Positions 1 to 8,014 are shown, numbered from the stretch's first letter. The stretch is DNA of 64,000 bases from Bacillus zhangzhouensis (GCA_025809375.1 CP099514.1:2046001-2110000), one strand, 5' to 3'. Made by a program: numbers and translations. Notes: generated from the sequence alone by a model not told the origin.

Positions 1-178
1 CTGTTTTGTCCTCGTCGCAATTTTGCAATACGCTGACTTTTAACAGTTCTCTTGCTTCAAGCGCCTCGGAAATTTGCTTGACCATATTGTCATTTACCCC
101 GCCTTTTCCAACTTGAAAAATAGGTGATAAATGATGTGCTTGTGCACGTAAAAAACGTTTTTGCTTACCTTTTAACAT
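1..178 (-). CDS. yqeI: YhbY-family ribosome assembly RNA-binding protein YqeI (C-terminus outside window)
   Basis: The first 59 codons of a small RNA-binding protein are read from an ATG at 176-178; the rest lies beyond the window edge. The start MLKGKQKRFLRAQAHHLSP and the following GKGGVNDN segment match the CRS1/YhbY domain, which binds pre-50S ribosomal RNA. Its start codon overlaps the last seven bases of aroE, so the two are translationally coupled. This is the aroE-yqeI-nadD order known from Bacillus. Identification is by remembered family sequence. Confidence 0.9.
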   Translation of the reverse strand, partial: MLKGKQKRFLRAQAHHLSPIFQVGKGGVNDNMVKQISEALEARELLKVSVLQNCDEDKT

Positions 179-1014
179 GGTGTTCCTCCTAATTTCTCTA
201 TGACAATTGACTTCATTTTTCCGGCGTCAGGCGTGATGCCTGTCCATAGTTCAAAGGCTCTTACTGCTTGTCCAACAAACATGCCAACCCCATTAACTGT
301 TTTCAAGCCTAATCCTGCGGCTTCATTTAGCAGTTTTGTTTCTATTGGATTATACACAATATCACAAACGACTGCTGTTTTTTTTGCGTTCGCTAAAGAA
401 ATCGGGGTTTCTTCAACATTCGGATACATGCCGATCGAGGTCGTATGAATGATAACATCATATTCCCCAAGCCGCTCTACCGCTGTATTTAATGTGATTG
501 CTTCAGATGCGATTTTCCCCTCTACACTTTCAATGAAAGCTTCAGCTTTTTCAATGGTGCGGTTCGTAATATCAAAGCTCTTCGGTGCATACTCAACAAT
601 TGTTGTATAAATCGCTCTTGCCGCTCCGCCAGCACCAATCAAGAGAAATGACAGCTCTGATAATGGCTGATCCAAGGCTTCAAGCAATGAATGAAGAAAG
701 CCTTCTCCATCCGTATTATACCCAACGAGCTGCTTTCCTTCGAGCCGCACCGTATTGACGGCACCCAGACGTTCAGCTGTCACATCAATTTTGTCAAGGT
801 ACTGCATGATGTCTACTTTGTGCGGAACAGTGACGTTAAAGCCGCTGATTCCTAATGCTTTCATGCCGCTAACGGCCTCTTTCAGGTCATCATTTTCTAC
901 TTGAAAGCCATGATAATGTCCATCAATTCCAGCATCCTTTAATGCTGCATTATGAATATCCGGAGACATTGAATGGCCAACAGGGTTACCGATTACTCCA
1001 TATAATGGTTTCAA
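172..1014 (-). CDS. aroE: shikimate dehydrogenase
   Basis: This enzyme reduces 3-dehydroshikimate to shikimate with NADPH in the cytosolic aromatic amino acid pathway. I place the start at a TTG at 1012-1014, which gives 280 residues and lies four to five bases after a good AGGGGGAGA ribosome binding site. The upstream in-frame ATG at 1035 would put that site inside the gene. The shikimate pocket is complete: GHSMSP with Ser15 and Ser17, Lys66 in VTVPHK, Asn87 in AVNT and Asp102 in NTDG. The glycine-rich GAGGAARA segment binds NADPH. It follows yqeH closely and overlaps yqeI, consistent with one operon. Confidence 0.95.
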   Translation of the reverse strand: MKPLYGVIGNPVGHSMSPDIHNAALKDAGIDGHYHGFQVENDDLKEAVSGMKALGISGFNVTVPHKVDIMQYLDKIDVTAERLGAVNTVRLEGKQLVGYNTDGEGFLHSLLEALDQPLSELSFLLIGAGGAARAIYTTIVEYAPKSFDITNRTIEKAEAFIESVEGKIASEAITLNTAVERLGEYDVIIHTTSIGMYPNVEETPISLANAKKTAVVCDIVYNPIETKLLNEAAGLGLKTVNGVGMFVGQAVRAFELWTGITPDAGKMKSIVIEKLGGTPC

Positions 1015-1035
1015 GGTCTCTCCCCCTTTAAACAT

Positions 1036-2136
1036 TTAAATTAACGAACGTCTCATAAACACATGAACGCCTTTTGGCGCATAAACTTTGATTTGCTTGC
1101 CCGCATCATTTGCAGTGACCCAGCCTAAACCTGAAAAGACGATGTCCGTTTTTGGCTGATCAATTGTAAAGGTATGCGGAACAAGCGGCGGGAAATCTTC
1201 CATTTCCTCTTTTGATGGCGGTGAAAGCAGTTCCCCTGCATGTTTTTCATATAATTCATCTGCGTTCTCCAGCTTTGTACGGTGAATATTCAGTTCATTT
1301 GGCATATAGCAGACAAAAGAAGTTCTGCCGCCTTTTACATAATCAAATCGAGCCAGTCCGCCAAAATAAAGCGTTTGGGCTTCATTTAATTGGAATGTTC
1401 TCGGTTTCAATTCTTTTTTCGGCGTTAACACCTTCAAGTCACTTTTGCTGACATAGTGCGCCATTTGATGGCGGTTGATGATGCCCGGCGTATCAAATAA
1501 AGCAGATCCGTCATCAAGCGGGATTTCAATGGCATCAAGTGTAGTACCTGGATATTGGGATGTAGTAATGACGTTCTCTTCGCCAGATACTTCTTTAATG
1601 ATTCGATTGATAAATGTTGATTTTCCAACATTCGTACAGCCGACGACATAGACATTTCTTCCCTCACGGTAATGATCAATCGCTTCCATTACCTCAGGCA
1701 CACCCTGGCCTCTGCTTGCACTGATTAAGAAAACATCGATAGGGTTTAATCCGTTTTCCTTTGCTTCCCGTTTCATCCAATGAATGAGACGGTCTTTTTT
1801 CACAGATTTCGGTAAAATATCCACTTTGTTGCCGACAAGTAAAATCGGATTACCACCGACAATACGGCTCAGCCCGTTGATCCAGCTTCCGTTAAAGTCA
1901 AAAATATCAACGACCTTCACAATGAGAGAATCTGTCTCTCCAATGCTGTGCAGTATATTTAAAAAGTCGTCTTCTGTTAAAGAAACATCTTGAATTTCAT
2001 TGTAATTCTTTAACCTAAAACAGCGCTGACAGATCACATCTTCTTTCAATAGAGATGCTGCCGGCGCATATCCTAATTGATCTTTATTTTCCGTCTGAAT
2101 GGCTACACCGCAGCCAATACAAACAACCTTTTCCAT
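1036..2136 (-). CDS. yqeH: circularly permuted ribosome-biogenesis GTPase YqeH
   Basis: YqeH is a GTPase needed for 30S subunit assembly. The ATG at 2134-2136 follows GGGAGGAAGAG and gives 366 residues. An N-terminal zinc finger is visible as Cys6-x2-Cys9 and Cys36-x2-Cys39. The GTPase motifs come in permuted order: NKVD at 103-106 (G4), SAS at 139-141 (G5), then the P-loop GCTNVGKS at about 166-173 (G1) and DTPG at 215-218 (G3). The C-terminal part is the RNA-binding region usual for the family. It lies between yqeG and aroE with almost no spacing. Confidence 0.96.
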   Translation of the reverse strand: MEKVVCIGCGVAIQTENKDQLGYAPAASLLKEDVICQRCFRLKNYNEIQDVSLTEDDFLNILHSIGETDSLIVKVVDIFDFNGSWINGLSRIVGGNPILLVGNKVDILPKSVKKDRLIHWMKREAKENGLNPIDVFLISASRGQGVPEVMEAIDHYREGRNVYVVGCTNVGKSTFINRIIKEVSGEENVITTSQYPGTTLDAIEIPLDDGSALFDTPGIINRHQMAHYVSKSDLKVLTPKKELKPRTFQLNEAQTLYFGGLARFDYVKGGRTSFVCYMPNELNIHRTKLENADELYEKHAGELLSPPSKEEMEDFPPLVPHTFTIDQPKTDIVFSGLGWVTANDAGKQIKVYAPKGVHVFMRRSLI

Positions 2137-2138
2137 TA

Positions 2139-2660
2139 TTACTCTTCCTCCCACTGAATGTGGCCCTTACGCTTTAAGGCTCCTAAAATTCTGCGTTCAA
2201 TCTGCCTGTTAAACTTTGTGAAAAATCCGTCCGAGGCAGCAACAGGAACGACTAAAATCGTATGGAAGCCATGACGATTCCCGCCAAGAACATCTGTCAT
2301 GAGCTGATCCCCAATGACAACCACATCTTCTTTTTTCAATTGCATATCAGCGACTGCCTTATTAAAGGCTCTTCCCATAGGCTTTCTCGCTTTATAAATA
2401 AACGGGATATGAACCGGTTCAGAAAAAAGCTTGACCCTTTTTTCATTATTGTTTGATACAATCGTCACTTGTATCCCGTGATCTTTCATTTCTTGAAACC
2501 ATTCTATTAAGCGCGGTGTCGCACTTGGACGGTCCCATTCTACTAGTGTGTTATCAAGATCGGTAATAATTCCTTTTACATTTCGTTCTTTTAATTTTTG
2601 CGGCGAAATGTGGAAAATACTTTTCACAAATTCATCGGGTAAGAAATACTTCTTTAGCAC
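2139..2660 (-). CDS. yqeG: HAD-superfamily phosphatase, YqeG family
   Basis: This is a 173-residue HAD IIIA phosphatase. The motif DLDNT has the nucleophile Asp34 and the acid/base Asp36; a Ser-Asn pair (VSNNN) follows, then a Lys region and a GDQLMTD motif III. I use the GTG at 2658-2660, because GAAAGGGTG lies six bases before it and the protein then starts MLKKYFLPDEF as in relatives. The family has been linked to phosphatidylglycerophosphate dephosphorylation; I recall that link but cannot confirm it here. The stop overlaps the ribosome binding region of yqeH, so the genes are co-translated. Confidence 0.9.
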   Translation of the reverse strand: MLKKYFLPDEFVKSIFHISPQKLKERNVKGIITDLDNTLVEWDRPSATPRLIEWFQEMKDHGIQVTIVSNNNEKRVKLFSEPVHIPFIYKARKPMGRAFNKAVADMQLKKEDVVVIGDQLMTDVLGGNRHGFHTILVVPVAASDGFFTKFNRQIERRILGALKRKGHIQWEEE

Positions 2661-2777
2661 AATTTGCACCCTTTCTTCCATTGGTTTTTCAGCGATTGTG
2701 TCGAATCAAATCACAATTTGTCTGTCTATCGAATACAATGAAAAAGTTTTCGACATATGATGAGGACCTTCAACAGG

Positions 2778-2877
2778 TGTGGATAATTTTACACACATTA
2801 TCCACCTATATTTCATCATGCTTTTATTCAATTATAAACACTCTACCCACAAGTTATCCACTTAACCATGTGGATAA
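2778..2877. promoter_or_regulatory. cluster of four DnaA boxes upstream of sda
   Basis: Four 9-mers matching the DnaA box (TTATCCACA) lie within 100 bases: TGTGGATAA at 2778-2786, TTATCCACC at 2798-2806, TTATCCACT at 2854-2862 and TGTGGATAA at 2869-2877. They form two inverted pairs. In B. subtilis, sda transcription is activated by DnaA through such boxes, which links sporulation entry to replication status. The boxes sit just upstream of the predicted sda promoter. Confidence 0.88.
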
Positions 2878-2885
2878 CAGAACGA

Positions 2886-2914
2886 TTGTTCTTGTTTCCC
2901 ATTCATGGTAGATT
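2886..2914 (+). promoter_or_regulatory. predicted sigma-A promoter of sda
   Basis: TTGTTC (2886-2891) and TAGATT (2909-2914) are separated by 17 bases, directly downstream of the last DnaA box. The arrangement fits DnaA-controlled transcription of sda. It was read by eye. Confidence 0.55.
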
Positions 2915-3022
2915 AAAGATACTTCAAAGACAGTCGATCAACCTATGATGATATGTCTTTTCCTTAAATTTTATGCCAACTTTTTCAGGGGAGGTGTTTT
3001 TCCCATCATATGGGTTTCTAGT

Positions 3023-3163
3023 ATGAAAAAGCTGTCAGATGATTTACTTATAGAATCGTATTATAAAGCAAATGAAATGAACTTAAATCGCGACTTCATT
3101 GAATTAATTGAGACAGAAATGAAAAGACGTTCGCTCGGGCATATGCTCTCTGTTTCCTCTTAA
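3023..3163 (+). CDS. sda: sporulation checkpoint inhibitor Sda
   Basis: Sda is a small helical-hairpin protein that binds histidine kinase KinA and blocks entry into sporulation when replication is perturbed. The 46-residue form begins [20 protein letters not shown] and keeps the [10 protein letters not shown] core and the RRSLGH tail. The annotated ATG has no ribosome binding site at normal distance: AGGGGAGGTG at 2987-2996 is 26 bases upstream. The open frame continues upstream through Ile-Ile-Trp-Val-Ser-Ser. Translation may therefore start at ATC 3005, 8 bases after that site (see findings). DnaA boxes and a promoter precede it. Confidence 0.93.
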   Translation: MKKLSDDLLIESYYKANEMNLNRDFIELIETEMKRRSLGHMLSVSS

Positions 3164-3269
3164 TTCCATATCACAGGAACCATGCCTCCCGAGCACTCTC
3201 CTTTTTTAAACTCAGGTGACTGATATTATATCACTTGCACTATAGGCTTACTACTATTTTTCGTAAAAA

Positions 3270-3297
3270 ACACCCCTTCTGATAAAAGAAGAGGTGT
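3270..3297 (-). terminator. rho-independent terminator of the 49-residue membrane peptide gene
   Basis: ACACCCCTTCT and AGAAGAGGTGT pair around a six-base loop. A run of six A precedes it on the plus strand, giving a U-run on the minus-strand transcript. Confidence 0.75.
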
Positions 3298-3298
3298 C

Positions 3299-3448
3299 TT
3301 AATTGCAAGGCTGTTCATTCCAAAACCATAACCCTCCGCCTACGACTAAAATGACCACAAGGAACACAACAAGAAAAGCATAACCGATTCCTGCTCCTTG
3401 TGCTGGATAAGGCGAACACGCAGGGTAAGGATAAGGACATCTCCACAT
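3299..3448 (-). CDS. small single-pass membrane peptide, sporulation-type (49 residues)
   Basis: The ATG at 3446-3448 follows a very strong AAGGAGG site, and a terminator lies just after the TAA. The product starts MWRCPYPYPACSPYPAQG, a Pro/Tyr/Cys-rich head, and continues into a hydrophobic helix (AFLVVFLVVILVVGGG) with a WFWN tail. This layout resembles the tiny YjcZ-type sporulation membrane proteins of Bacillus. I do not recognise an exact named homologue. A small coat or membrane role during sporulation is inference. Confidence 0.75.
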   Translation of the reverse strand: MWRCPYPYPACSPYPAQGAGIGYAFLVVFLVVILVVGGGLWFWNEQPCN

Positions 3449-3526
3449 ATCAGCTACCTCCTTCTAGGAAGATATACTGTTAGACTATGCTGGATGGATG
3501 GTCTTGTTTAGGCAGATGGCCATCAT

Positions 3527-4258
3527 TTAAAAATGTTTGATGACTTCATTCTCTTTGATTTCGTTATAAATCATTCTCGCCCCTTTTGGTGTCATATGAT
3601 TGCCAGATGGGTCAATCAAGCCTGACTGAATTAGAGCATGATCACTATCTTCACCAGCTTCTCTGATAAAAGCTTTCCAGTTGTCGACAAGCGGCACCTG
3701 CTCATCCTTCGCTAATTCTCTCGTGATATCATTATAAGAGTTTTGCCAAGCTCTTGCCCCGCCTCTTCCCGCAAAATAAGATGACTTATATCTAGAGTAA
3801 TAATACAAACCCTTTTTCCCGCCTTCTACAACAGGCACACAGGTCATGAGAATCGGGGTAATGCCTTCTTTTCTACTTTCAGAAATGAAGTAAGATAAAT
3901 TTTCTTTAAACCGTTTTTTCGTCACTCGGGGATGTTTCCCGTCTAAAATCGCCGCATCATTCGTACCGAACATGATGAGGACGTAAGTTGGTTTCTGTTT
4001 TAAAATATCATGCTCAAAGCGAAGTTTCGCGTCTTCAGTCGTCTGCCCGCCAATGCCTGCATTCTTCACTTGAATTTGGCCGCGCTCAACGTTTTTCATG
4101 AGATTCACCCATTTTTCAGATGTTGGATAATCTCGAAAGTCCCAGTTTGATCCTCTTGTATTACTGTCACCAAATGCAATAACGCTCTCTTGTACTGGCT
4201 TTGAGCAACCAGCAGTAGCAACACATACTAGGATAAAAAGGAAAACATATTTCTTCAC
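3527..4258 (-). CDS. yqeF: SGNH/GDSL-family lipoprotein (YqeF-like)
   Basis: This 243-residue exported lipoprotein uses a GTG start at 4256-4258, seven bases after GGAGGT. A short signal peptide ends in the lipobox ATAGC with Cys18. SGNH-hydrolase blocks follow: GDSN with Ser32 (block I), AGIGGQTT (block II Gly), FGTND near 98-101 (block III Asn) and, near the C-terminus, DPSGNHMT carrying the Asp-His pair. It should be an esterase or lipase-like enzyme anchored on the outer face of the membrane. The substrate is unknown. It was identified as YqeF by length and by its place next to sda/yqeG. Confidence 0.85.
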   Translation of the reverse strand: MKKYVFLFILVCVATAGCSKPVQESVIAFGDSNTRGSNWDFRDYPTSEKWVNLMKNVERGQIQVKNAGIGGQTTEDAKLRFEHDILKQKPTYVLIMFGTNDAAILDGKHPRVTKKRFKENLSYFISESRKEGITPILMTCVPVVEGGKKGLYYYSRYKSSYFAGRGGARAWQNSYNDITRELAKDEQVPLVDNWKAFIREAGEDSDHALIQSGLIDPSGNHMTPKGARMIYNEIKENEVIKHF

Positions 4259-4342
4259 AACATTCACCTCCAAAAGCCCTCTTCATATAGTAAACGACAA
4301 GACTTTTGGTTTCAATGAATGACTGTTTTTGACGAATGCTTT

Positions 4343-5083
4343 CTATTGCAGTTGAACAGGCATATATGCTTTGTCAGGATGCAGCAGTTCACTTACTTTT
4401 ACAAATTCATAGCCTCTCTTCTTTAATTCAGGAATCACTTGTTTCAATGCTTCTACAGTTTGCCTCCGATTCCCCCCGCCATCATGTAAAAGAATGATAT
4501 CGCCGCCTTGAATGTGATCAATAATTCGGCTTGCAATTTTACGTGCGCCTGGTCTTGACCAGTCCTTAGGATCTTGTGTAAAGGACCACATGACCACATC
4601 ATATCCTTGCTTTGACAAAATGCGGAATGATTTCATTGTTAAGCGTCCACCAGGAGGGCGAAATAATAAGGGACCACCAGGCTGGAGTGAAGCGATATGA
4701 GCCGCTGATTCTTTTAATTCGCGCTTGATCTCCTTTGACGGCAAATGGTCAAAATACGTATGATTCATCGTATGATTGCCGAGTTCATTTCCTTCGTCCA
4801 CAATCCGTTCTGCGATTATTGGATATGCATGGATCCGGCTCCCTATCACAAAAAAGCTCGCATGCACTTGATGCTCTTTCAGCACATCCAATATTTGATT
4901 TGTATACACTGGATGAGGTCCATCATCAAAGGTGATTGCAATCTTTTTCCGTTCCGCTCTCACATCCCAAAAGGCACGTCCCGTTTTTTCAAGATCGACT
5001 CGTTTTAATGTACGTGCCTCTATATTATTAGGAACAAAAGCATACAGCAGCCATATACACATCAAGATACGCATCCCTCTCAT
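4343..5083 (-). CDS. secreted polysaccharide deacetylase (NodB fold)
   Basis: This 246-residue protein has an N-terminal hydrophobic signal segment and a NodB domain. The deacetylase motifs are intact: TFDDGP with Asp53/Asp54, the metal ligands His104 and His108 in HTMNH, RPPGG at 142-146, and LLHDG with His200/Asp201. Such enzymes remove acetyl groups from N-acetylated sugars in peptidoglycan or chitin-like polymers outside the membrane. The ATG at 5083 follows GAGGAGGC. It stands alone between rap and yqeF. It may correspond to one of the Pda or YheN-type paralogues; I do not assign a symbol. Confidence 0.88.
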   Translation of the reverse strand: MRGMRILMCIWLLYAFVPNNIEARTLKRVDLEKTGRAFWDVRAERKKIAITFDDGPHPVYTNQILDVLKEHQVHASFFVIGSRIHAYPIIAERIVDEGNELGNHTMNHTYFDHLPSKEIKRELKESAAHIASLQPGGPLLFRPPGGRLTMKSFRILSKQGYDVVMWSFTQDPKDWSRPGARKIASRIIDHIQGGDIILLHDGGGNRRQTVEALKQVIPELKKRGYEFVKVSELLHPDKAYMPVQLQ

Positions 5084-5180
5084 TCGACCGCCTCCTCACC
5101 GAACATCATTACCGATAAATTGCCCGCTTTCTCATCAATTCATGCAAGCTTCATAGTGATATCCGCTTCTTTTTCAAATA

Positions 5181-5212
5181 AAAAAGCCGGCCATACTGGC
5201 CCGCTCTTTGTT
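5181..5212 (-). terminator. possible terminator after the rap gene
   Basis: A short GC-rich inverted repeat (GGGCCA / TGGCC) is followed on the minus strand by six T. The stem is short, so this is a weak call. Confidence 0.4.
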
Positions 5213-5249
5213 TCACGTTTGGTTTCTCTCTTCAACTGTCGAACGTTGC

Positions 5250-6371
5250 TTAGAATTCATACAGACACTCTCCTTCTTGGATTTGATTTTGAGCCCATAA
5301 TAATTTCTGATAATACTGATTGGACTTCTTGTATTGTTGAGAGGCTTCTAAGGCTGTCGCAATTTCTAGTGAGATATCCTCTATATAAGAGTATAGGCTA
5401 AGTTTTTCCAAATAATCAATGGTTTTTTGCAGTTGGGCTTCATTGATTTCCTGAACATATAAAGCATCCAGATACTCAAACATATGACAGAAGAGCTGGT
5501 CTTCATGCTTCTTTGCGGCCAATTTCCCAGCTTCTAATATGCGCAGGGCTTCCGCCTGTTCATTCTGTCTAAAAAGCAGCTTCGCCAGCGTATAAAGCGT
5601 ATGCGGAAGCGTTGGAAGCAGCTCTTTGCGGGCAAGATCAGCAGATTCCGTTAAATATCGTTCCGCTTCCTCTCTATAGCCAAGCTCGCCATAACATTTT
5701 CCTAAATTATAGAGCGCTGAACTGTATATGCGCGGGTGATCAATTTGAGATGCGAGCTGTTTTGCCTTTTTTAAATGAGGCAGTGCCCGGTCTTTTCGTT
5801 TTAAATCTTGATAATTTCCTGAGATGACAAAGAGAGATTGAATGATGCGAATGGTATACGCATCATGCTGATCGTATATTTCCAGCGCCTTTAAAATATG
5901 GTGCATGGAGACATGTGTTTGTTTCATGATATAGTAGGCTTCTGCAACTTTAAAATGAAACTCTGCCTGCTCAATATCATCAAATACCATGGACAGCTGC
6001 TTTTCTGCCACTCGATAATATTTGACGGCTTCTAAATATTCTTTTTGACTAAATTCATGCATGCCACGAAAAAATGCATGGTAATAATGCAGCATATCAG
6101 ATAACTCATGATTGGAATTTTCGATTTTATCGACTAGATTAGATACTGAGAAAGGTTGATATTTTGAAGGGTGTATATAGTCAAGCATGATTTGGTGCCG
6201 AAAACACATGAGCTGATAATAAATCAGTAAATGCTGGTCCTCTTCCATCTGTTCAATTTCCGCTTCAACTTCCGCTTTCAAGATTTCCGCATCTGGTACA
6301 CTGAACTGCCGTATCATTCGATACCATTCATTAATTTTCATCCCTACATGTGAAGATAGAACCTTCCCCAT
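5250..6371 (-). CDS. Rap-family response-regulator aspartate phosphatase / TPR protein
   Basis: This 373-residue protein has the Rap layout: an N-terminal helix bundle (GMKINEWYRMIRQF, then EIEQMEEDQ) and a C-terminal array of TPR-type helices ending in GECLYEF, as in B. subtilis Rap proteins. Raps dephosphorylate Spo0F or block regulators such as ComA, and are inhibited by secreted Phr pentapeptides. The ATG at 6369-6371 follows AAAGGAAGGGG; longer in-frame starts have no site. No signal-peptide-bearing phr gene follows in the 166 bases before the next gene, so it looks like an orphan. Which Rap it is cannot be told from the sequence alone. Confidence 0.88.
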   Translation of the reverse strand: MGKVLSSHVGMKINEWYRMIRQFSVPDAEILKAEVEAEIEQMEEDQHLLIYYQLMCFRHQIMLDYIHPSKYQPFSVSNLVDKIENSNHELSDMLHYYHAFFRGMHEFSQKEYLEAVKYYRVAEKQLSMVFDDIEQAEFHFKVAEAYYIMKQTHVSMHHILKALEIYDQHDAYTIRIIQSLFVISGNYQDLKRKDRALPHLKKAKQLASQIDHPRIYSSALYNLGKCYGELGYREEAERYLTESADLARKELLPTLPHTLYTLAKLLFRQNEQAEALRILEAGKLAAKKHEDQLFCHMFEYLDALYVQEINEAQLQKTIDYLEKLSLYSYIEDISLEIATALEASQQYKKSNQYYQKLLWAQNQIQEGECLYEF

Positions 6372-6541
6372 GTTCCGAAAAAACCCCTTCCTTTTCAGTC
6401 TAATATTACATATTTTAGCACGCTTCTTGACCGTCAAGCACCGCAAAGAAACCGCAAACATAAAAAAGAGGCGAACAGAAGCACGCTTTTTTTGAAAAAG
6501 ATGATTTTTTCATCGTACAGACACAGACAATCCCTCCTTCA

Positions 6542-6549
6542 CATACATT
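6542..6549 (+). promoter_or_regulatory. candidate sigma-E -10 element of sigK
   Basis: CATACATT at 6542-6549 matches the sigma-E -10 consensus CATACANT, 44 bases before the sigK start. I see no convincing -35. That would be usual for a promoter helped by SpoIIID, as known for sigK in B. subtilis. Confidence 0.45.
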
Positions 6550-6592
6550 TGAAGATATAGGCAGCGGCCTAAACATGGTGGAGGTGAAAATC

Positions 6593-7318
6593 GTGGCAGG
6601 AGTATTTACAGCGATGGGATTGATGGTCAAAGAATTGGTGTTTTTAGTGTCCTATGTCAAAAACAATGCCTTTCCACAGCCCCTTCCGGGAGATGATGAA
6701 AAAAAATACTTAGCCCTCATGACACAGGGCGATGAACATGCAAGAAACATGCTGATTGAACATAATCTTCGGCTCGTCGCCCATATTGTAAAGAAATTTG
6801 AAAATACCGGGGAAGACGCTGAAGACCTCATCTCCATCGGGACGATCGGACTTATTAAAGCCATCGAAAGCTATTCATCTGGAAAAGGAACAAAACTGGC
6901 AACATATGCAGCGCGGTGTATTGAAAATGAAATTCTCATGCATTTACGCGCGCTCAAAAAAACAAAAAAGGATGTCTCCTTACATGACCCAATCGGCCAA
7001 GATAAAGAAGGCAACGAAATTTCATTAATTGATGTCTTAAAATCTGAAAATGAAGATGTGATTGATACGATTCAGCTCAACATGGAGCTTGAAAAAGTAA
7101 AGGAGTATATCGACATTCTCGACGGCCGAGAAAAAGAAGTCATTGTCGGCCGGTTCGGCCTTGATTTAAAGAAAGAAAAAACGCAGCGGGAAATAGCCAA
7201 GGAGCTCGGGATATCGCGGAGCTATGTGTCCCGGATTGAGAAGCGAGCGCTGATGAAGATGTTTCATGAGTTTTACCGGGCGGAAAAGGAAAAACGGAAG
7301 AGGGAGAAGGGGAAATGA
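6593..7318 (+). CDS. sigK: RNA polymerase sporulation sigma factor sigma-K, uninterrupted
   Basis: Sigma-K directs late mother-cell transcription (coat, spore release). The gene is one continuous 241-codon frame from a GTG at 6593, six bases after GGAGGTG. The pro-sequence ([20 protein letters not shown]), which is cleaved by SpoIVFB, is present. Region 2 ([31 protein letters not shown]) and the region 4 helix-turn-helix ([20 protein letters not shown]) are complete. In B. subtilis 168 the skin element splits the gene; here no insertion is present. A terminator follows within 30 bases. Confidence 0.97.
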   Translation: MAGVFTAMGLMVKELVFLVSYVKNNAFPQPLPGDDEKKYLALMTQGDEHARNMLIEHNLRLVAHIVKKFENTGEDAEDLISIGTIGLIKAIESYSSGKGTKLATYAARCIENEILMHLRALKKTKKDVSLHDPIGQDKEGNEISLIDVLKSENEDVIDTIQLNMELEKVKEYIDILDGREKEVIVGRFGLDLKKEKTQREIAKELGISRSYVSRIEKRALMKMFHEFYRAEKEKRKREKGK

Positions 7319-7346
7319 CAATAAAAACTTTCCAACTTCTAATAAC

Positions 7347-7373
7347 AACAGACCTTGTTGGGTCTGTTTTTTA
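7347..7373 (+). terminator. terminator of sigK
   Basis: AACAGACC / GGTCTGTT pair around a six-base loop, followed by a T-run. Confidence 0.85.
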
Positions 7374-7472
7374 TTTCGACACTAATCTACTGTCTCTTTT
7401 CATATGCCCTTTATTCATATCGCCTAATAATTGCGAGGAATAAAAAAAGGACTTGATTTCTCAGTCGTTTGA

Positions 7473-7953
7473 TTATTTTTGCATATATAGTTGAATCAAT
7501 TTCGTTTCTTCATCAATGGAACGCGCTCGATTAAATGCCGCTCTGACCGTCTTTGTATTGTTAATGAGCTCGTACAGCATGGTCAGCTCAAAGATAAATG
7601 CTGCATTTCCATCAAGTGCAGCCTGTAGAGATGACATGTACTCCTTCTAAGGAGGCATACTTTTTGATTTCATCCGCTCCAAATGCAGCAACTCTAGGCT
7701 CCTCATCTTCGTATACATCTTCCGCTAATTCCGGCATGATAAATGCCCCTTCTTCCCCGTGAAACGATAAAAGAAGGTAATCTATTTCTCCTCTATTTCT
7801 ACCAGATAACACATGAATCAGGTCATTCGGTCTTCCAATCCATTGCATATCAACCTTCACGCCGAAGTTTTCAAGTGCTGCACGCAGGGCAAAAGATTCC
7901 ACCTCACTACTTGGTCCTGCTACTAATGTGATGCGCATGGCATGTTGATCCAC
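7473..7953 (-). pseudogene. decayed hypothetical gene (STGC motif, caspase-like layout)
   Basis: From a GTG at 7951-7953 behind GGAGGAGATAGAA, the frame reads MRITLVAGPSSEVESF, then a LLSFHGEEGAF segment, then HVISTGCT, and stops. The rest of the protein (GNAAFIFELTMLYELINN through IDEETKLIQLYMQK) resumes in another frame and ends at 7473. The FHG...STGC pattern recalls a His/Cys dyad, as in caspase-like folds. By comparison with the related Bacillus protein I remember, roughly 25-30 residues between the two pieces seem deleted, causing the frameshift. Function is unknown, and the gene is probably inactive. Confidence 0.7.
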
Positions 7954-8014
7954 TTCTATCTCCTCCAGACTATGAAAAAAAAACCATTTTTTCCTCATCT
8001 GCATATGTATCAGT

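Noticed and set aside
7453..7480. Possible skin-element scar downstream of sigK
   Set aside because: The sigK frame is continuous and no recombinase, phage gene or direct repeat flanks it.
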